From assembly GCA_022770345.1 (NCBI GenBank), contig JALEII010000088.1, forward strand, positions 1-40,190: a stretch of 40,190 bases of DNA, given 5' to 3'. The notes below the pieces were generated by a model that made no database searches, was not told where the DNA came from, and worked only from the letters and a program-made list of their open reading frames with translations. The DNA comes from Clostridiales bacterium. GTDB taxonomy: Bacteria; Bacillota; Clostridia; Oscillospirales; Oscillospiraceae. Of this stretch, positions 22,046 through 31,007 are shown piece after piece (positions within the stretch are counted from its first letter, which is position 1; every line of letters starts with the position of its first letter). Made by a program: the position numbers and the translations under genes.

Positions 22046-23404
22046 ATGCTGAGACTGGAAGATATTCTGGAAACCAGAGACATGATCGACAAGCGTCATC
22101 TGGACATCCGCACCATCACCATGGGCATTTCCCTTCTGGATTGTGCCGACCCGGACGTTACTGTCTGCGCCCGGAAAATTTATGATAAAATCACCCGCCG
22201 GGCGGAAAAGCTGGTTTCGGTGGGAGAGGGTATCGAGCGGGAATTCGGCATTCCCATCGTCAATAAGCGCATTTCCGTGACCCCCATGGCCCTCATCGGC
22301 GGCAGCTGTCAGGCGGAAAGCTATGTGCCGCTGGCCATCGCCATGGACGAGGCCGCTAAAAAATGCGGCGTGAATTTCATCGGCGGCTTTTCCGCATTGG
22401 TCCAGAAGGGCTGTACGGAAGGGGACTGGAAGCTCATCCGGTCCATTCCGGAGGCCATGGCCCGGACGGAGCGGGTCTGCGCCAGTGTGAACGTTGGCTC
22501 CACCAAGGCGGGCATCAATATGGACGCCGTGGCGGAAATGGGCCGTATCATCAAGCAGACCGCCGAACTGACCGCCGACAACGACGGCCTGGGCTGTGCC
22601 AAGCTGGTGGTGTTCGCCAACGCCGTGGAGGACAACCCCTTCATGGCCGGTGCATTCCACGGGATAGGCGAGCCGGAGTGTGTGCTGAACGTGGGCGTGT
22701 CCGGTCCCGGCGTGGTGTACCACGCTTTGCAGAGCGTCAAGGGCCAGCCCTTTGACGTGGTGGCCGAGACGGTGAAAAAGACCGCCTTCCGCATTACCCG
22801 CATGGGCCAGATCGTGGGCCAGGAAGCTTCCCGGCGGCTGAACGTGCCCTTTGGAATCGTAGACCTGAGCCTGGCCCCAACCCCTGCCATTGGGGACAGC
22901 GTGGCCCGTATTCTGGAAGAAATGGGTCTGGAAACCTGCGGTACCCACGGCACCACGGCGGCGCTGGCGCTGCTGAACGACGCGGTGAAGAAGGGCGGCG
23001 TCATGGCCAGCAACCATGTGGGCGGCCTGTCCGGTGCCTTTATCCCCGTGTCCGAGGACGAGGGCATGATCGCCGCAGCGGAAAGCGGTGTGCTGAGCCT
23101 TTCCAAGCTGGAAGCCATGACCTGCGTCTGCTCCGTGGGTTTGGACATGATCGCCGTGCCGGGGGATACCTCCGCCGAGACTCTGTCCGCAATTATTGCA
23201 GACGAAGCGGCCATCGGCATGGTGAACACCAAGACCACCGCCGTCCGCATCATCCCGGCCCCCGGCAAGACCGTGGGCGACCGGGTGGAAATGGGCGGTC
23301 TGCTGGGCAGTGCCCCGGTGATGCCGGTCTACGGTGCATCCAGCGCCAACTTCATCGCCCGTGGCGGTCGTATCCCCGCCCCGCTGCAAAGTCTGAAAAA
23401 TTAA
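22046..23404 (+). CDS. PFL (DUF711/UPF0210) family protein
   Basis: A 452-residue protein of the DUF711 family, normal length, with [20 protein letters not shown] at the start, [20 protein letters not shown] in the first quarter and [19 protein letters not shown] in the middle. The structure of family members resembles pyruvate formate-lyase, but the glycyl radical site typical of PFL is not present here and no reaction is established. It follows the ACT-domain gene directly with a GGGGGAG ribosome site and ends before a bidirectional terminator. Confidence 0.9.
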   Translation: MLRLEDILETRDMIDKRHLDIRTITMGISLLDCADPDVTVCARKIYDKITRRAEKLVSVGEGIEREFGIPIVNKRISVTPMALIGGSCQAESYVPLAIAMDEAAKKCGVNFIGGFSALVQKGCTEGDWKLIRSIPEAMARTERVCASVNVGSTKAGINMDAVAEMGRIIKQTAELTADNDGLGCAKLVVFANAVEDNPFMAGAFHGIGEPECVLNVGVSGPGVVYHALQSVKGQPFDVVAETVKKTAFRITRMGQIVGQEASRRLNVPFGIVDLSLAPTPAIGDSVARILEEMGLETCGTHGTTAALALLNDAVKKGGVMASNHVGGLSGAFIPVSEDEGMIAAAESGVLSLSKLEAMTCVCSVGLDMIAVPGDTSAETLSAIIADEAAIGMVNTKTTAVRIIPAPGKTVGDRVEMGGLLGSAPVMPVYGASSANFIARGGRIPAPLQSLKN

Positions 23405-23423
23405 AATTACCCCGGACAAAACA

Positions 23424-23463
23424 CGACCCGCTGGCTGGAAACAGTCAGCGGGTCGAGATTTTT
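23424..23463. terminator. Bidirectional terminator between the PFL gene and mgtE
   Basis: CGACCCGCTG (23424-23433) pairs with CAGCGGGTCG (23446-23455), extended by an inner GGCTG/CAGTC stem. TTTTT follows on the plus strand and a weaker TTTT on the minus strand. Confidence 0.85.
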
Positions 23464-23469
23464 ACTCTG

Positions 23470-24846
23470 TCAGACGCCCAGCAGGGCCTTGGCGAACATG
23501 AAGTACACCAGCAGGGAAAGGGCGTCCACGATGGTGGTGATGAAGGGACTGGCCATGACCGCCGGGTCAAAGCCGAATTTCTTGGCGAACAGAGGCAGGG
23601 TGCAGCCCACAAATTTCGCCAGAACAACCGTGACGAACAGTGTGAAGCAGACCACTGCGTCCACGGTGACGGTGATATTGGGGTTGTGCATCAGCAGCCC
23701 GTCGATGAGCATGATCTTGCCGAAGCACACGGCGGCCAGCACGGCGCCGCAGAGTACGGCGGTCCGCAACTCCCGCCATATAACACGTCCAATGTCCGAG
23801 AAGTGGACCTCGCCCAGGCTCAGGGCCCGGATGATGGTGACGGAGGACTGAGAACCGGAGTTGCCGCCGGTGTCCATAAGCATGGGAATGAAGGCGGTCA
23901 GGGCTACCTGAGCGGCCAGAGCGTCCTCAAAAGACGTGATGATCATACCGGTGAAGGTGGCGGAGACCATCAGCAAAAGAAGCCAAGGGATACGGTGCTT
24001 GAACAGGTCGAACACGGAGCTTTTCAGGTAGGTCTTTTCCGAGGGGGTCATACCACCCATGATCTCGATGTCCTCGGTGAACTCGTCCTCCATGACGTCC
24101 ATGGCGTCGTCGAAGGTCACGATACCTACCATCCGGTTCTCCCCGTCCACCACGGGCAGGGCCAGGAAGTTGTATTTGCTCAGCATCTGGGCCACCTCTT
24201 CCTGATCGGCCATGGTGCTGACGGAGATGATATTGGTGATCATGATGTCCTGAATCAGTTGGTCGTCATCCTCGGCCAGCAGCAGGTCCTTCACCGTGAC
24301 GATGCCCAGCAGGGTCCGGCCCTGGGTCACGTAACAGGTATAAATGGTCTCCTTATCCACGCCCTGACGGCGGATGCGGAGAATGCTCTCCCCTACGGAC
24401 ATATCCGGCCGCAGGGACACGTACTCTGTGGTCATAATGGACCCGGCGGAGTTCTCCGGATAGCGGAGAATCTGGTTGATACTGGAGCGCATTTCCGGAG
24501 TGGCCTGCCGAAGAATTCGCTGGACCACGTTGGCGGGCATTTCCTCCACCAGGTCCGCTGCATCGTCCACATACAGCTCGTCCACGACCTCTTTCAGCTC
24601 GTTATCCGAGAAGCCCCGGATCAGGGTCTCCTGGGCGTCCGGATCCATTTCTACAAACGTTTCTGCCGCCAATTCCTTTGGCAGCAGGCGGAACAGCAGC
24701 GGGATGCGGTCCTCTTCCAGGTTGGACAGCACCACTGCAATATCGCTGGGGTTCATGGTGGAAAGCACTTCCCGAAGAGCGCTGTACTTTTTTTCATCCA
24801 GCATTTTCAACAAAGCTTTTTCCACGATTTCGTATCGTTCTGCCAT
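23470..24846 (-). CDS. mgtE: MgtE magnesium transporter
   Basis: A 458-residue MgtE. Residues 1-~130 form the helical N-domain (LSTMNPSDIAVVLSNLEEDR), residues ~135-255 a pair of CBS domains that sense cytosolic magnesium, and from ~285 five membrane helices with the pore signature PMLMDTGGNSGSQSS. MgtE is a magnesium channel that closes when internal magnesium is high. The start at 24846 has a GGAGGAAGCG site. It lies behind an unusual ~150-base leader with its own promoter, a short reading frame and attenuator hairpins (24898-25033). Confidence 0.96.
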   Translation of the reverse strand: MAERYEIVEKALLKMLDEKKYSALREVLSTMNPSDIAVVLSNLEEDRIPLLFRLLPKELAAETFVEMDPDAQETLIRGFSDNELKEVVDELYVDDAADLVEEMPANVVQRILRQATPEMRSSINQILRYPENSAGSIMTTEYVSLRPDMSVGESILRIRRQGVDKETIYTCYVTQGRTLLGIVTVKDLLLAEDDDQLIQDIMITNIISVSTMADQEEVAQMLSKYNFLALPVVDGENRMVGIVTFDDAMDVMEDEFTEDIEIMGGMTPSEKTYLKSSVFDLFKHRIPWLLLLMVSATFTGMIITSFEDALAAQVALTAFIPMLMDTGGNSGSQSSVTIIRALSLGEVHFSDIGRVIWRELRTAVLCGAVLAAVCFGKIMLIDGLLMHNPNITVTVDAVVCFTLFVTVVLAKFVGCTLPLFAKKFGFDPAVMASPFITTIVDALSLLVYFMFAKALLGV

Positions 24847-24897
24847 TTTTCGCTTCCTCCTTATGATAAAATTCGTCTGGAGCAAGCAAACCAAGCC

Positions 24898-24969
24898 TTA
24901 AAAACTCCGCCGCCGTGGGCGAAGCGGTCTACTTCGGCCCGGTATGCTGCCACTACTGCCGCCGTCCAC
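24898..24969 (-). CDS. Candidate Pro/Arg-rich leader peptide of mgtE
   Basis: A 23-codon reading frame on the minus strand starting with GTG at 24969. An excellent GGAGGG ribosome site (24976-24981) lies six bases upstream, and the mgtE promoter -10 box is 36 bases before the start. The peptide would read MDGGSSGSIPGRSRPLRPRR plus R-S-F, with prolines at 10, 15 and 18 and arginines concentrated at 12-21. Its final codons lie inside the attenuator hairpins, and its stop follows the U run. This resembles the logic of Pro-rich leader peptides before magnesium transporters such as MgtL of enterobacteria, without sequence similarity. The coding status is inferred from the ribosome site and layout. 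Confidence 0.5.
   Translation of the reverse strand: MDGGSSGSIPGRSRPLRPRRRSF
24900..24940 (-). promoter_or_regulatory. Transcription attenuator of mgtE: competing hairpins
   Basis: On the minus strand, CCGC..CGCC pairs with GGCGGCGG around a CAC loop (24927-24907, two-base bulge) and runs into five T residues (24904-24900), an intrinsic terminator. An alternative hairpin, GGGCCGAAG (24940-24932) with CTTCGCCC (24924-24917), would take up the left arm and prevent termination. Both lie within the leader reading frame. Confidence 0.55.
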
Positions 24970-25004
24970 AGCGATCCCTCCTTTTTTGGCTCACAATTAT
25001 CGCT

Positions 25005-25033
25005 ATTTTACCTTTTTTCGGCGACAATGTCAA
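25005..25033 (-). promoter_or_regulatory. Promoter of mgtE
   Basis: On the minus strand a perfect TTGACA (25028-25033), 17-base spacer and TAAAAT (25005-25010). Transcription should start near 24998, about 150 bases before mgtE. Confidence 0.75.
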
Positions 25034-25162
25034 CCGCGTCGGAGAAAAACTTTTTGGAAAAAGCGGGGAAAAGACTGGGACATTTTGGCATGAAGGAAAA
25101 AACGGAGGAGATCTTTTGTGAAAGATGACGAAAATTTTGTTTCCATTTTACGTCTTTGGGGC

Positions 25163-25191
25163 TTTCCAAATTCCCAAAAATATGATATGTT
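25163..25191 (+). promoter_or_regulatory. Candidate promoter of the glycogen operon
   Basis: TTTCCA (25163-25168), a 17-base spacer and TATGTT (25186-25191) preceded by an extended -10 TG. It is the best match between mgtE and glgB but clearly weaker than the other promoters in the window. Confidence 0.4.
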
Positions 25192-25255
25192 ATCCGTGGG
25201 GTTTTCCAGCGATTATTCCCTGTCCCCAGATCGAAGCGGAAAGGAACCTATGTCT

Positions 25256-27121
25256 ATGGATCAAGAGATGCTGCGGGCCTATCAGGAGGGTAGCGCCACC
25301 CGTGCCTATGAATTTTTAGGCTGCCACCCGGAGGACCGGGCGGGTGTTCCCGGATTCGTGTTCCGGGTGTGGGCCCCCAATGCACAGGGGGTCAGTGTAG
25401 TGGGCGATTTCAATTTCTGGAATGCCGACGACCTGCCTATGGACCGCCTTGGCGGCGGCATCTGGGAGGCCTGGTCCCCCAATCCCAGAGAAGGTGGGGC
25501 CTATAAATACCTGGTGCACCACTGGAACGGCCGCCGGGTCTACAAAGCCGATCCGGTGGGCTTCCGAAGCTGCCGGGCACCGGATACCTCCAGCGTCATT
25601 ACCCGGCTGGACCGGTATCGCTGGCATGACGGCCGCTATTTCCGCCGGACGACACCGCCACTGAATACGCCTATGAACATTTACGAGGTCCATCTGGGCT
25701 CCTGGCGGCGGAAGGAGGACGGCTCCTGCTATTCCTACACGGAGCTTGCTCCCATGCTGGCGGAATATGCAAAGAGCATGGGCTACACCCATGTGGAGCT
25801 GATGCCCCTGGCAGAGTATCCTTACGACCCCAGCTGGGGCTACCAGGTTACAGGCTTTTATGCCCCCACCTCCCGGTACGGCGCTCCGGAGGAGCTGATG
25901 TATCTGGTGGACACCCTCCATCAGGCGGGCATCGGGGTTATTCTCGATTGGGTAGCGGCTCATTTCCCCAAGGATGAATACGGCCTTTACGAATTTGACG
26001 GTACGCCCACCTACGAATCCGGCGACCCTATGATGAACGAGTATGCCGGGTGGGGGACACGGGCCTTTGATTACAGCAAGCCGGAGGTCCGAAGCTTCCT
26101 CGTCTCCAACGCCGTTTACTGGCTGGAGGTGTTCCATATGGACGGCCTACGGGTGGATGCGGTCAGCGCTATGCTCTATCTGGATTACGGCCGGGAGCAG
26201 TACAAGCCCAACCGGCTGGGGGGCAAAGAGAATCTGGATGCCATTGATTTCCTGCGGCAGCTGAACGACGCCTGCTTCTCCGTCCGGGAGAACGTTGTCA
26301 TGGCGGCAGAGGAGTCCACGGCGTTCCCCTTAGTCACAAGACCGGATTTCGACGGAGGACTGGGCTTCCTGTTCAAGTGGAACATGGGTTGGATGAACGA
26401 CACCCTGCGCTATTTCCAGCAGGACCCCCTGTACCGGAAATATCAGCATAATTTGCTGACCTTCACCATGAGCTACGCTTTCTCGGAGAATTACATTCTC
26501 CCCCTGAGCCACGACGAGGTGGTCTACGGCAAGGGCAGCCTCATGGGCAAAATGCCCGGGGATTATTTCTGGAAATTCGCCAATCTGCGGCTCCTGCGGG
26601 GCTATCAGATGGCCCACCCCGGGAAAAAGCTGTCCTTCATGGGCAATGAGTTCGGCCAGTTCACCGAATGGGACTACCGGAAGGAACTGGACTGGATGCT
26701 GCTGGGCTACGAAATGCACCAGAAAATGCAGTCCTATACCAGAGAACTCAACCGGTTTTATCTGAATCATACTGCCCTCTGGCAGATCGACGACAGTTGG
26801 GACGGCTACCAGTGGATTCAGCCCGACGAACAGGATCTGAGCATCATTGCCTTCCGGCGCATCGACAAGGCCGGGCGGGAATTGCTGGTGATCTGCAACT
26901 TCACGCCGGTGCTGCGGGAGGATCTGCGGCTGGGGGTCCCAAAGCCGGGGACCTATGTGCCGGTATTCACTTCCGATGCGGCTAAATTCGGCGGCGGGGG
27001 CTACGGCTCCGCTCCGACGGAAAGCGAGGAAATCCCATTCCGGGAATATGCGTTGTCTGCTTCTTTCCGGGTGCCGCCCATGTCCATTACGTTTTTCACC
27101 TGCCGGGAGGCAGAACAGTAA
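25256..27121 (+). CDS. glgB: Glycogen branching enzyme
   Basis: A 621-residue 1,4-alpha-glucan branching enzyme. An N-terminal CBM48-type domain ([20 protein letters not shown]) precedes the GH13 barrel. Catalytic residues are Asp301 in [10 protein letters not shown], a Glu in the AAEEST motif (~residues 352-353) and the Asp of LSHDEVV. A C-terminal beta domain closes the protein. It introduces alpha-1,6 branches into the growing glucan. The start was set at [10 protein letters not shown] because the AAGGAA site lies nine bases upstream; the ATG at 25250 is the close alternative. In-frame codons as far back as 25118 are unlikely since a promoter candidate lies within them. First gene of the glg operon. 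Confidence 0.95.
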   Translation: MDQEMLRAYQEGSATRAYEFLGCHPEDRAGVPGFVFRVWAPNAQGVSVVGDFNFWNADDLPMDRLGGGIWEAWSPNPREGGAYKYLVHHWNGRRVYKADPVGFRSCRAPDTSSVITRLDRYRWHDGRYFRRTTPPLNTPMNIYEVHLGSWRRKEDGSCYSYTELAPMLAEYAKSMGYTHVELMPLAEYPYDPSWGYQVTGFYAPTSRYGAPEELMYLVDTLHQAGIGVILDWVAAHFPKDEYGLYEFDGTPTYESGDPMMNEYAGWGTRAFDYSKPEVRSFLVSNAVYWLEVFHMDGLRVDAVSAMLYLDYGREQYKPNRLGGKENLDAIDFLRQLNDACFSVRENVVMAAEESTAFPLVTRPDFDGGLGFLFKWNMGWMNDTLRYFQQDPLYRKYQHNLLTFTMSYAFSENYILPLSHDEVVYGKGSLMGKMPGDYFWKFANLRLLRGYQMAHPGKKLSFMGNEFGQFTEWDYRKELDWMLLGYEMHQKMQSYTRELNRFYLNHTALWQIDDSWDGYQWIQPDEQDLSIIAFRRIDKAGRELLVICNFTPVLREDLRLGVPKPGTYVPVFTSDAAKFGGGGYGSAPTESEEIPFREYALSASFRVPPMSITFFTCREAEQ

Positions 27122-27167
27122 ATTTGTAGCATTCTCCAATTACCGAACATCAAAAGGAGCTGTGAAT

Positions 27168-28358
27168 ATGTATTTTCAGAAGAAACGTTGTGTAGCCATG
27201 CTGCTGGCCGGCGGCCAGGGCAGCCGGCTGAAAGTGCTGACGGAGAACACCGCCAAACCTGCGGTGCCCTTCGGCGGGAAATATCGTATTATTGACTTCC
27301 CGCTGAGCAACTGCGTGAACTCCGGCATCGATACCGTGGGCATCCTGACCCAGTATCAGCCGTTGGAATTGAATGAGTACATCGGCAATGGCATGCCCTG
27401 GGGCCTGAACAAGTCCCACTGCTGCGCCCAGGTACTGCCTCCCTACGAGCGGCACGACAAGAAAAGCGGCTGGTACAAGGGCACCGCCAACGCCATTTAT
27501 CAGAACCTGGCCTTTATCGACCGGTATGACCCGGAGTATGTGCTGGTGCTCTCCGGCGACCATATCTATAAGATGGACTACGCCGCCATGATCGACTATC
27601 ATGAGCGCACCGGTGCCGACTGCACCATCGCCGTCCGGGATGTGCCTATGGCTGAGGCCAGCCGCTTCGGCATCATGAATACCCGGGAGGACGGGACCAT
27701 TTACGAGTTCGAAGAGAAGCCCAAGCAGCCCAAGTCCACCAACGCTTCCATGGGCATTTACGTGTTCAAATGGAAGGTGCTGCGGGAGTACCTGATCCGG
27801 GACGAGGACGATCCCAACTCCGATAACGACTTCGGCAAGAACATCATCCCCAACCTGCTGAACGATGGCCACAAGCTCATGGCCTATAACTTCCAGGGCT
27901 ACTGGAAGGACGTGGGGACCATCGACTCCCTGTGGGAGGCCAACATGGACCTGCTGGGCAAGGAGCCCGCCTTCCAGATCCGGGGAGACGAGAAGCGGAA
28001 AATTTACGCCCGGAACAATGCCCATCCCTCCAGCTATGTGGACGCCGGTGCGGTTATCCGCAACAGCTTCATCGCTGAGGGCAGCGAGATTTACGGAACG
28101 GTTCGCCATTCTATCATCTCCACCGGCTGCAGGATCGGTGCGGGCGCTCTGGTGGAGGACAGTGTTATCATGCCAGGCGTGACCATTGAGCCAAACGCTA
28201 TTGTCCGCCACGCCATTCTGGGCGAGGACAGCATCATCCACCGGGGGGCCGTGGTGGGCGGCACCTTTGCCAAGAACGAGAAACGGAAAATCAGCGTCAC
28301 GGCCAAGAGCACGGAAATTGCCGCCAATGACGTCCTGCAGCCCGGCGAGATGCGCTAA
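27168..28358 (+). CDS. glgC: Glucose-1-phosphate adenylyltransferase, catalytic subunit
   Basis: A 396-residue ADP-glucose pyrophosphorylase. The nucleotide-binding [11 protein letters not shown] (15-25) is intact, as are [19 protein letters not shown] and the catalytic [11 protein letters not shown]. The C-terminal third is a left-handed beta helix of hexapeptide repeats. It makes ADP-glucose from glucose-1-phosphate and ATP, the committed step of glycogen synthesis. An AAAAGGAG site precedes the ATG. It is followed by the GlgD paralogue, with which it should form a mixed tetramer. Confidence 0.96.
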   Translation: MYFQKKRCVAMLLAGGQGSRLKVLTENTAKPAVPFGGKYRIIDFPLSNCVNSGIDTVGILTQYQPLELNEYIGNGMPWGLNKSHCCAQVLPPYERHDKKSGWYKGTANAIYQNLAFIDRYDPEYVLVLSGDHIYKMDYAAMIDYHERTGADCTIAVRDVPMAEASRFGIMNTREDGTIYEFEEKPKQPKSTNASMGIYVFKWKVLREYLIRDEDDPNSDNDFGKNIIPNLLNDGHKLMAYNFQGYWKDVGTIDSLWEANMDLLGKEPAFQIRGDEKRKIYARNNAHPSSYVDAGAVIRNSFIAEGSEIYGTVRHSIISTGCRIGAGALVEDSVIMPGVTIEPNAIVRHAILGEDSIIHRGAVVGGTFAKNEKRKISVTAKSTEIAANDVLQPGEMR

Positions 28359-28372
28359 GGAGGAAGAGAATC

Positions 28373-29494
28373 ATGTCTGTAATGGGAATTATCATCGCCA
28401 ACGCCTGCGACGGCTACATGGGCGAACTGACAAATAAGCGCACCATGGCATCCCTGCCCTTCGGCGGCCGGTACCGCCAGATCGATTTCATGCTTTCCAA
28501 TATGACCACCTCCGGCATCCGCCATATCGGCATCATTTCCCGGAACAATTTTCAGTCCCTGATGGCCCACATCGGTGCCGGCGAGGAATGGGACCTGGAG
28601 CTGGGTGAGGGCGGACTGGAATATCTGACCCCCTACTCCCAGGCCGAGAGCGTCACGGCCTTCCGGGGAAAGATGGACTCCCTGTATTCCGTACTTGAAT
28701 ACATGAAGTACGGTGTGCAGGACGATTATGTGGTGCTGGCGGATGCGGGCATTCTGTGCAACATCGACCTGGATGCGGTGCTGGACGATCACATCGCCAG
28801 CGGGAAGGACATCACCGTGGTGATGAAGAGCGGTGTGGCCAACGGCAAGAAGATTATCGACCTGGGTGTGAAGCTGGACAAGAACGGTGCCATCGCCGAT
28901 ATGGTCTCCGGCGCTGCGGCCACGGAGGATTACCTTTCCACGCTGTACCTATATGTGGTGTCCAAGGACCTGCTGGTCCGCCACGTCCGAGACGCCATTG
29001 CCCACAATCTCTTTTCTTTCGAGCGGGATTTCGTGCTGCGGCTCCATCAGCAGGGGAAGCTCAGCGTGAACGTGTACCCCTTTGAGGGTGTGGCCCTGTT
29101 CACCACCTCTGTGCAGGAGTATTTCAAGAGTAACCTGGCCATTCTGGACGAGAAGGTCCGCAACGACCTGTTTGCTGGGAAGCACCCCATTTACACCAAG
29201 GTCCGGGACCGGGTCCCCAGCTACTACGGCGAGGATTGCCGGGTGGAGAACTGCACCGTGGCCGACGGCTGCTTCCTGGAGGGCAGCGTGAAGGATTCCG
29301 TGCTGTTCCGGCAGGTGTCCATTGCCCGGGGAGCCGTGGTGGAGGACAGCATGATCATGAACGACACGGTGGTGGGCGCTGACTGCTACCTGAAGTGCGT
29401 CATTCTGGACAAGAATGTGGTAGTCCGTCCCGGCACCAAGCTCATCGGCACGCCCACCACCCCTGTCATCATCAAGCGGGGTGAAGTGGTATGA
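28373..29494 (+). CDS. glgD: GlgD, non-catalytic ADP-glucose pyrophosphorylase subunit
   Basis: A 373-residue GlgC paralogue. The glycine-rich nucleotide loop of GlgC is replaced by IIIANACDGYMGELTNKR, and the catalytic GDH is replaced by VVLADAGILC, while the sugar-binding frame LPFGGRYRQIDFMLSN and the C-terminal beta helix remain. In other Firmicutes such GlgD proteins are inactive alone but raise the activity of GlgC. An AAGGAGGA site precedes the ATG. Its stop overlaps the glgA start by ATGA. Confidence 0.94.
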   Translation: MSVMGIIIANACDGYMGELTNKRTMASLPFGGRYRQIDFMLSNMTTSGIRHIGIISRNNFQSLMAHIGAGEEWDLELGEGGLEYLTPYSQAESVTAFRGKMDSLYSVLEYMKYGVQDDYVVLADAGILCNIDLDAVLDDHIASGKDITVVMKSGVANGKKIIDLGVKLDKNGAIADMVSGAAATEDYLSTLYLYVVSKDLLVRHVRDAIAHNLFSFERDFVLRLHQQGKLSVNVYPFEGVALFTTSVQEYFKSNLAILDEKVRNDLFAGKHPIYTKVRDRVPSYYGEDCRVENCTVADGCFLEGSVKDSVLFRQVSIARGAVVEDSMIMNDTVVGADCYLKCVILDKNVVVRPGTKLIGTPTTPVIIKRGEVV

Positions 29495-30936
29495 GGATTG
29501 CCGTTTTCGCCTCCGAGGGCGCACCCTACGCCAAGTCCGGCGGCCTGGGCGACGTGATGGAGGCCCTGCCTGCCGCTTTGTCCCGGATCCCGGGCAACGA
29601 AGTGGTGCTGGTGTTGCCCTATTATAAAAAAATCAAGGAAAATCCTGCCTATCCCGTCCGGCAGGTGGCTCAATGCACTGTGAAGCTGGGATGGCGGCGG
29701 CAGTACGCCGGGGTCATGGCCCTGCAGGGCCGCAGTGACGGTGTGAAGGTCTATTTCATCGATAACGACTATTATTTCGGTGCCCGTCCCGGCAGCATTT
29801 ACGGCGACGGAGACGACGGCGAGCGGTTTGCCTACTTCTCCAAGGCTTGTCTGGAAGCCCTGATGGCCATTCACTATATCCCGGACGTGATCCAGTGCAA
29901 CGACTGGCAGACCGCTCTGGTGCCCACTTTGCTGCGGGCGGTGTACCGGCCGGAATTTCAGGATACCAAGTGTATGTTCACCATCCACAACATCGAATAT
30001 CAGGGCTGGGCCAACCCGGACTTCTTCGACGATGTGCTGGCTCTGCCTTGGGGCTGGCGCAGCACCCTGGACATGAACCACTGCGTGAACATGATGAAGG
30101 GAGCCATCGAGACGGCGGATCTGGTGACTACTGTGTCCGAGACCTATGCCCGGGAACTGATGTACCCCTACTATGCCCACGGCCTGGACGGCATTCTGAC
30201 GGACGCCGCCTGGAAACTCACGGGTATCACCAACGGAATCGATGTGAACACCTTCAACCCGGCCACCGACCCGGCATTGCCCTGGCATTATGACGCCCAG
30301 TCTTTCCGGGTGGGCAAGGCGGACTGCAAGGCTGCCCTGCAGCAAGAGGTGGGTCTGCCGGTGAAGCCGGACGTGCCGATGTTGGTGATGGTGACACGGT
30401 TGGCGGGCCATAAGGGATTGGACCTGCTGTGCTACATTGCCCGGAAGCTCCTCTGGGCGGAGGACTGCCAGATGGTGATTTTGGGCACCGGCGAGGACCA
30501 CTTCGAGCGGTTCTTCAAGGGCCTGCAGGAGGAATTCCCGGACCGGGTGGCGGCACTGATTACGTTCAACCTGGGGCTGGCCTCCCGCATTTACGCCGGT
30601 GGCGATATTTATATGATGCCCTCCAAGTCCGAACCTTGCGGTCTGAGCCAGATGAACGCCATGCGCTATGGCACGGTCCCGGTGGTCCATGCCACCGGCG
30701 GACTGAAAGATACTGTCCCGCCCGTGGACGAGCATGGAGAAGGCGGCCTGGGCTTCACCTTCCAGAGCTACAACGGGGACGATTTCCTGGGGGCTTTGGA
30801 GCGCTGCATCCATCTTTACAAGAAGGAACCGGAGAAATTCCGGGCCCTACAGCAGCGGGACATGGAACAGGATTTCAGCTGGGACAAGCCTGCCCAGCGG
30901 TATATGGACCTGTTCCGGGAAATGACGAACCGCTAA
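29491..30936 (+). CDS. glgA: Glycogen synthase
   Basis: A 481-residue GT5 glycogen synthase using ADP-glucose. The ADP-glucose-binding KSGGLGDV (15-22) is intact, as is the second-domain active-site region SKSEPCGLSQMNAMRYG and the following GGLKDTV. The length is normal. The start overlaps the glgD stop by ATGA. A hairpin resembling a terminator follows before the next GH13 gene. Confidence 0.97.
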   Translation: MRIAVFASEGAPYAKSGGLGDVMEALPAALSRIPGNEVVLVLPYYKKIKENPAYPVRQVAQCTVKLGWRRQYAGVMALQGRSDGVKVYFIDNDYYFGARPGSIYGDGDDGERFAYFSKACLEALMAIHYIPDVIQCNDWQTALVPTLLRAVYRPEFQDTKCMFTIHNIEYQGWANPDFFDDVLALPWGWRSTLDMNHCVNMMKGAIETADLVTTVSETYARELMYPYYAHGLDGILTDAAWKLTGITNGIDVNTFNPATDPALPWHYDAQSFRVGKADCKAALQQEVGLPVKPDVPMLVMVTRLAGHKGLDLLCYIARKLLWAEDCQMVILGTGEDHFERFFKGLQEEFPDRVAALITFNLGLASRIYAGGDIYMMPSKSEPCGLSQMNAMRYGTVPVVHATGGLKDTVPPVDEHGEGGLGFTFQSYNGDDFLGALERCIHLYKKEPEKFRALQQRDMEQDFSWDKPAQRYMDLFREMTNR

Positions 30937-30957
30937 AGGCAATTGGAAATATTTTGA

Positions 30958-30987
30958 AAATTGGGGCGGCTGTCCGCCCCAATTTTT
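30958..30987 (+). terminator. Terminator-like hairpin inside the glg operon
   Basis: TTGGGGCGG and CCGCCCCAA form a 9-bp stem with a four-base loop, preceded by AAAA and followed by TTTTT. The next gene starts only 21 bases later without a visible promoter, so this may reduce rather than end transcription. Confidence 0.75.
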
Positions 30988-31007
30988 GCGAACAACGGGA
31001 GACGGTC

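Noticed and set aside
21452-23419. 655-codon antisense frame over the Dabb, ACT and PFL genes
   Set aside because: Same codon-bias artefact: it covers three real genes on the other strand and is extremely His/Gly rich.
24847-25033. M-box (ykoK) magnesium riboswitch before mgtE
   Set aside because: The leader is the expected place, but it is short and I could not recognise the conserved M-box helices or loops. The mini-ORF and simple competing hairpins fit better.
25118-25256. Longer glgB starting at 25118 with a 46-residue extension
   Set aside because: The extra residues do not look like the family N-terminus, and the only promoter candidate for the operon lies inside that stretch.
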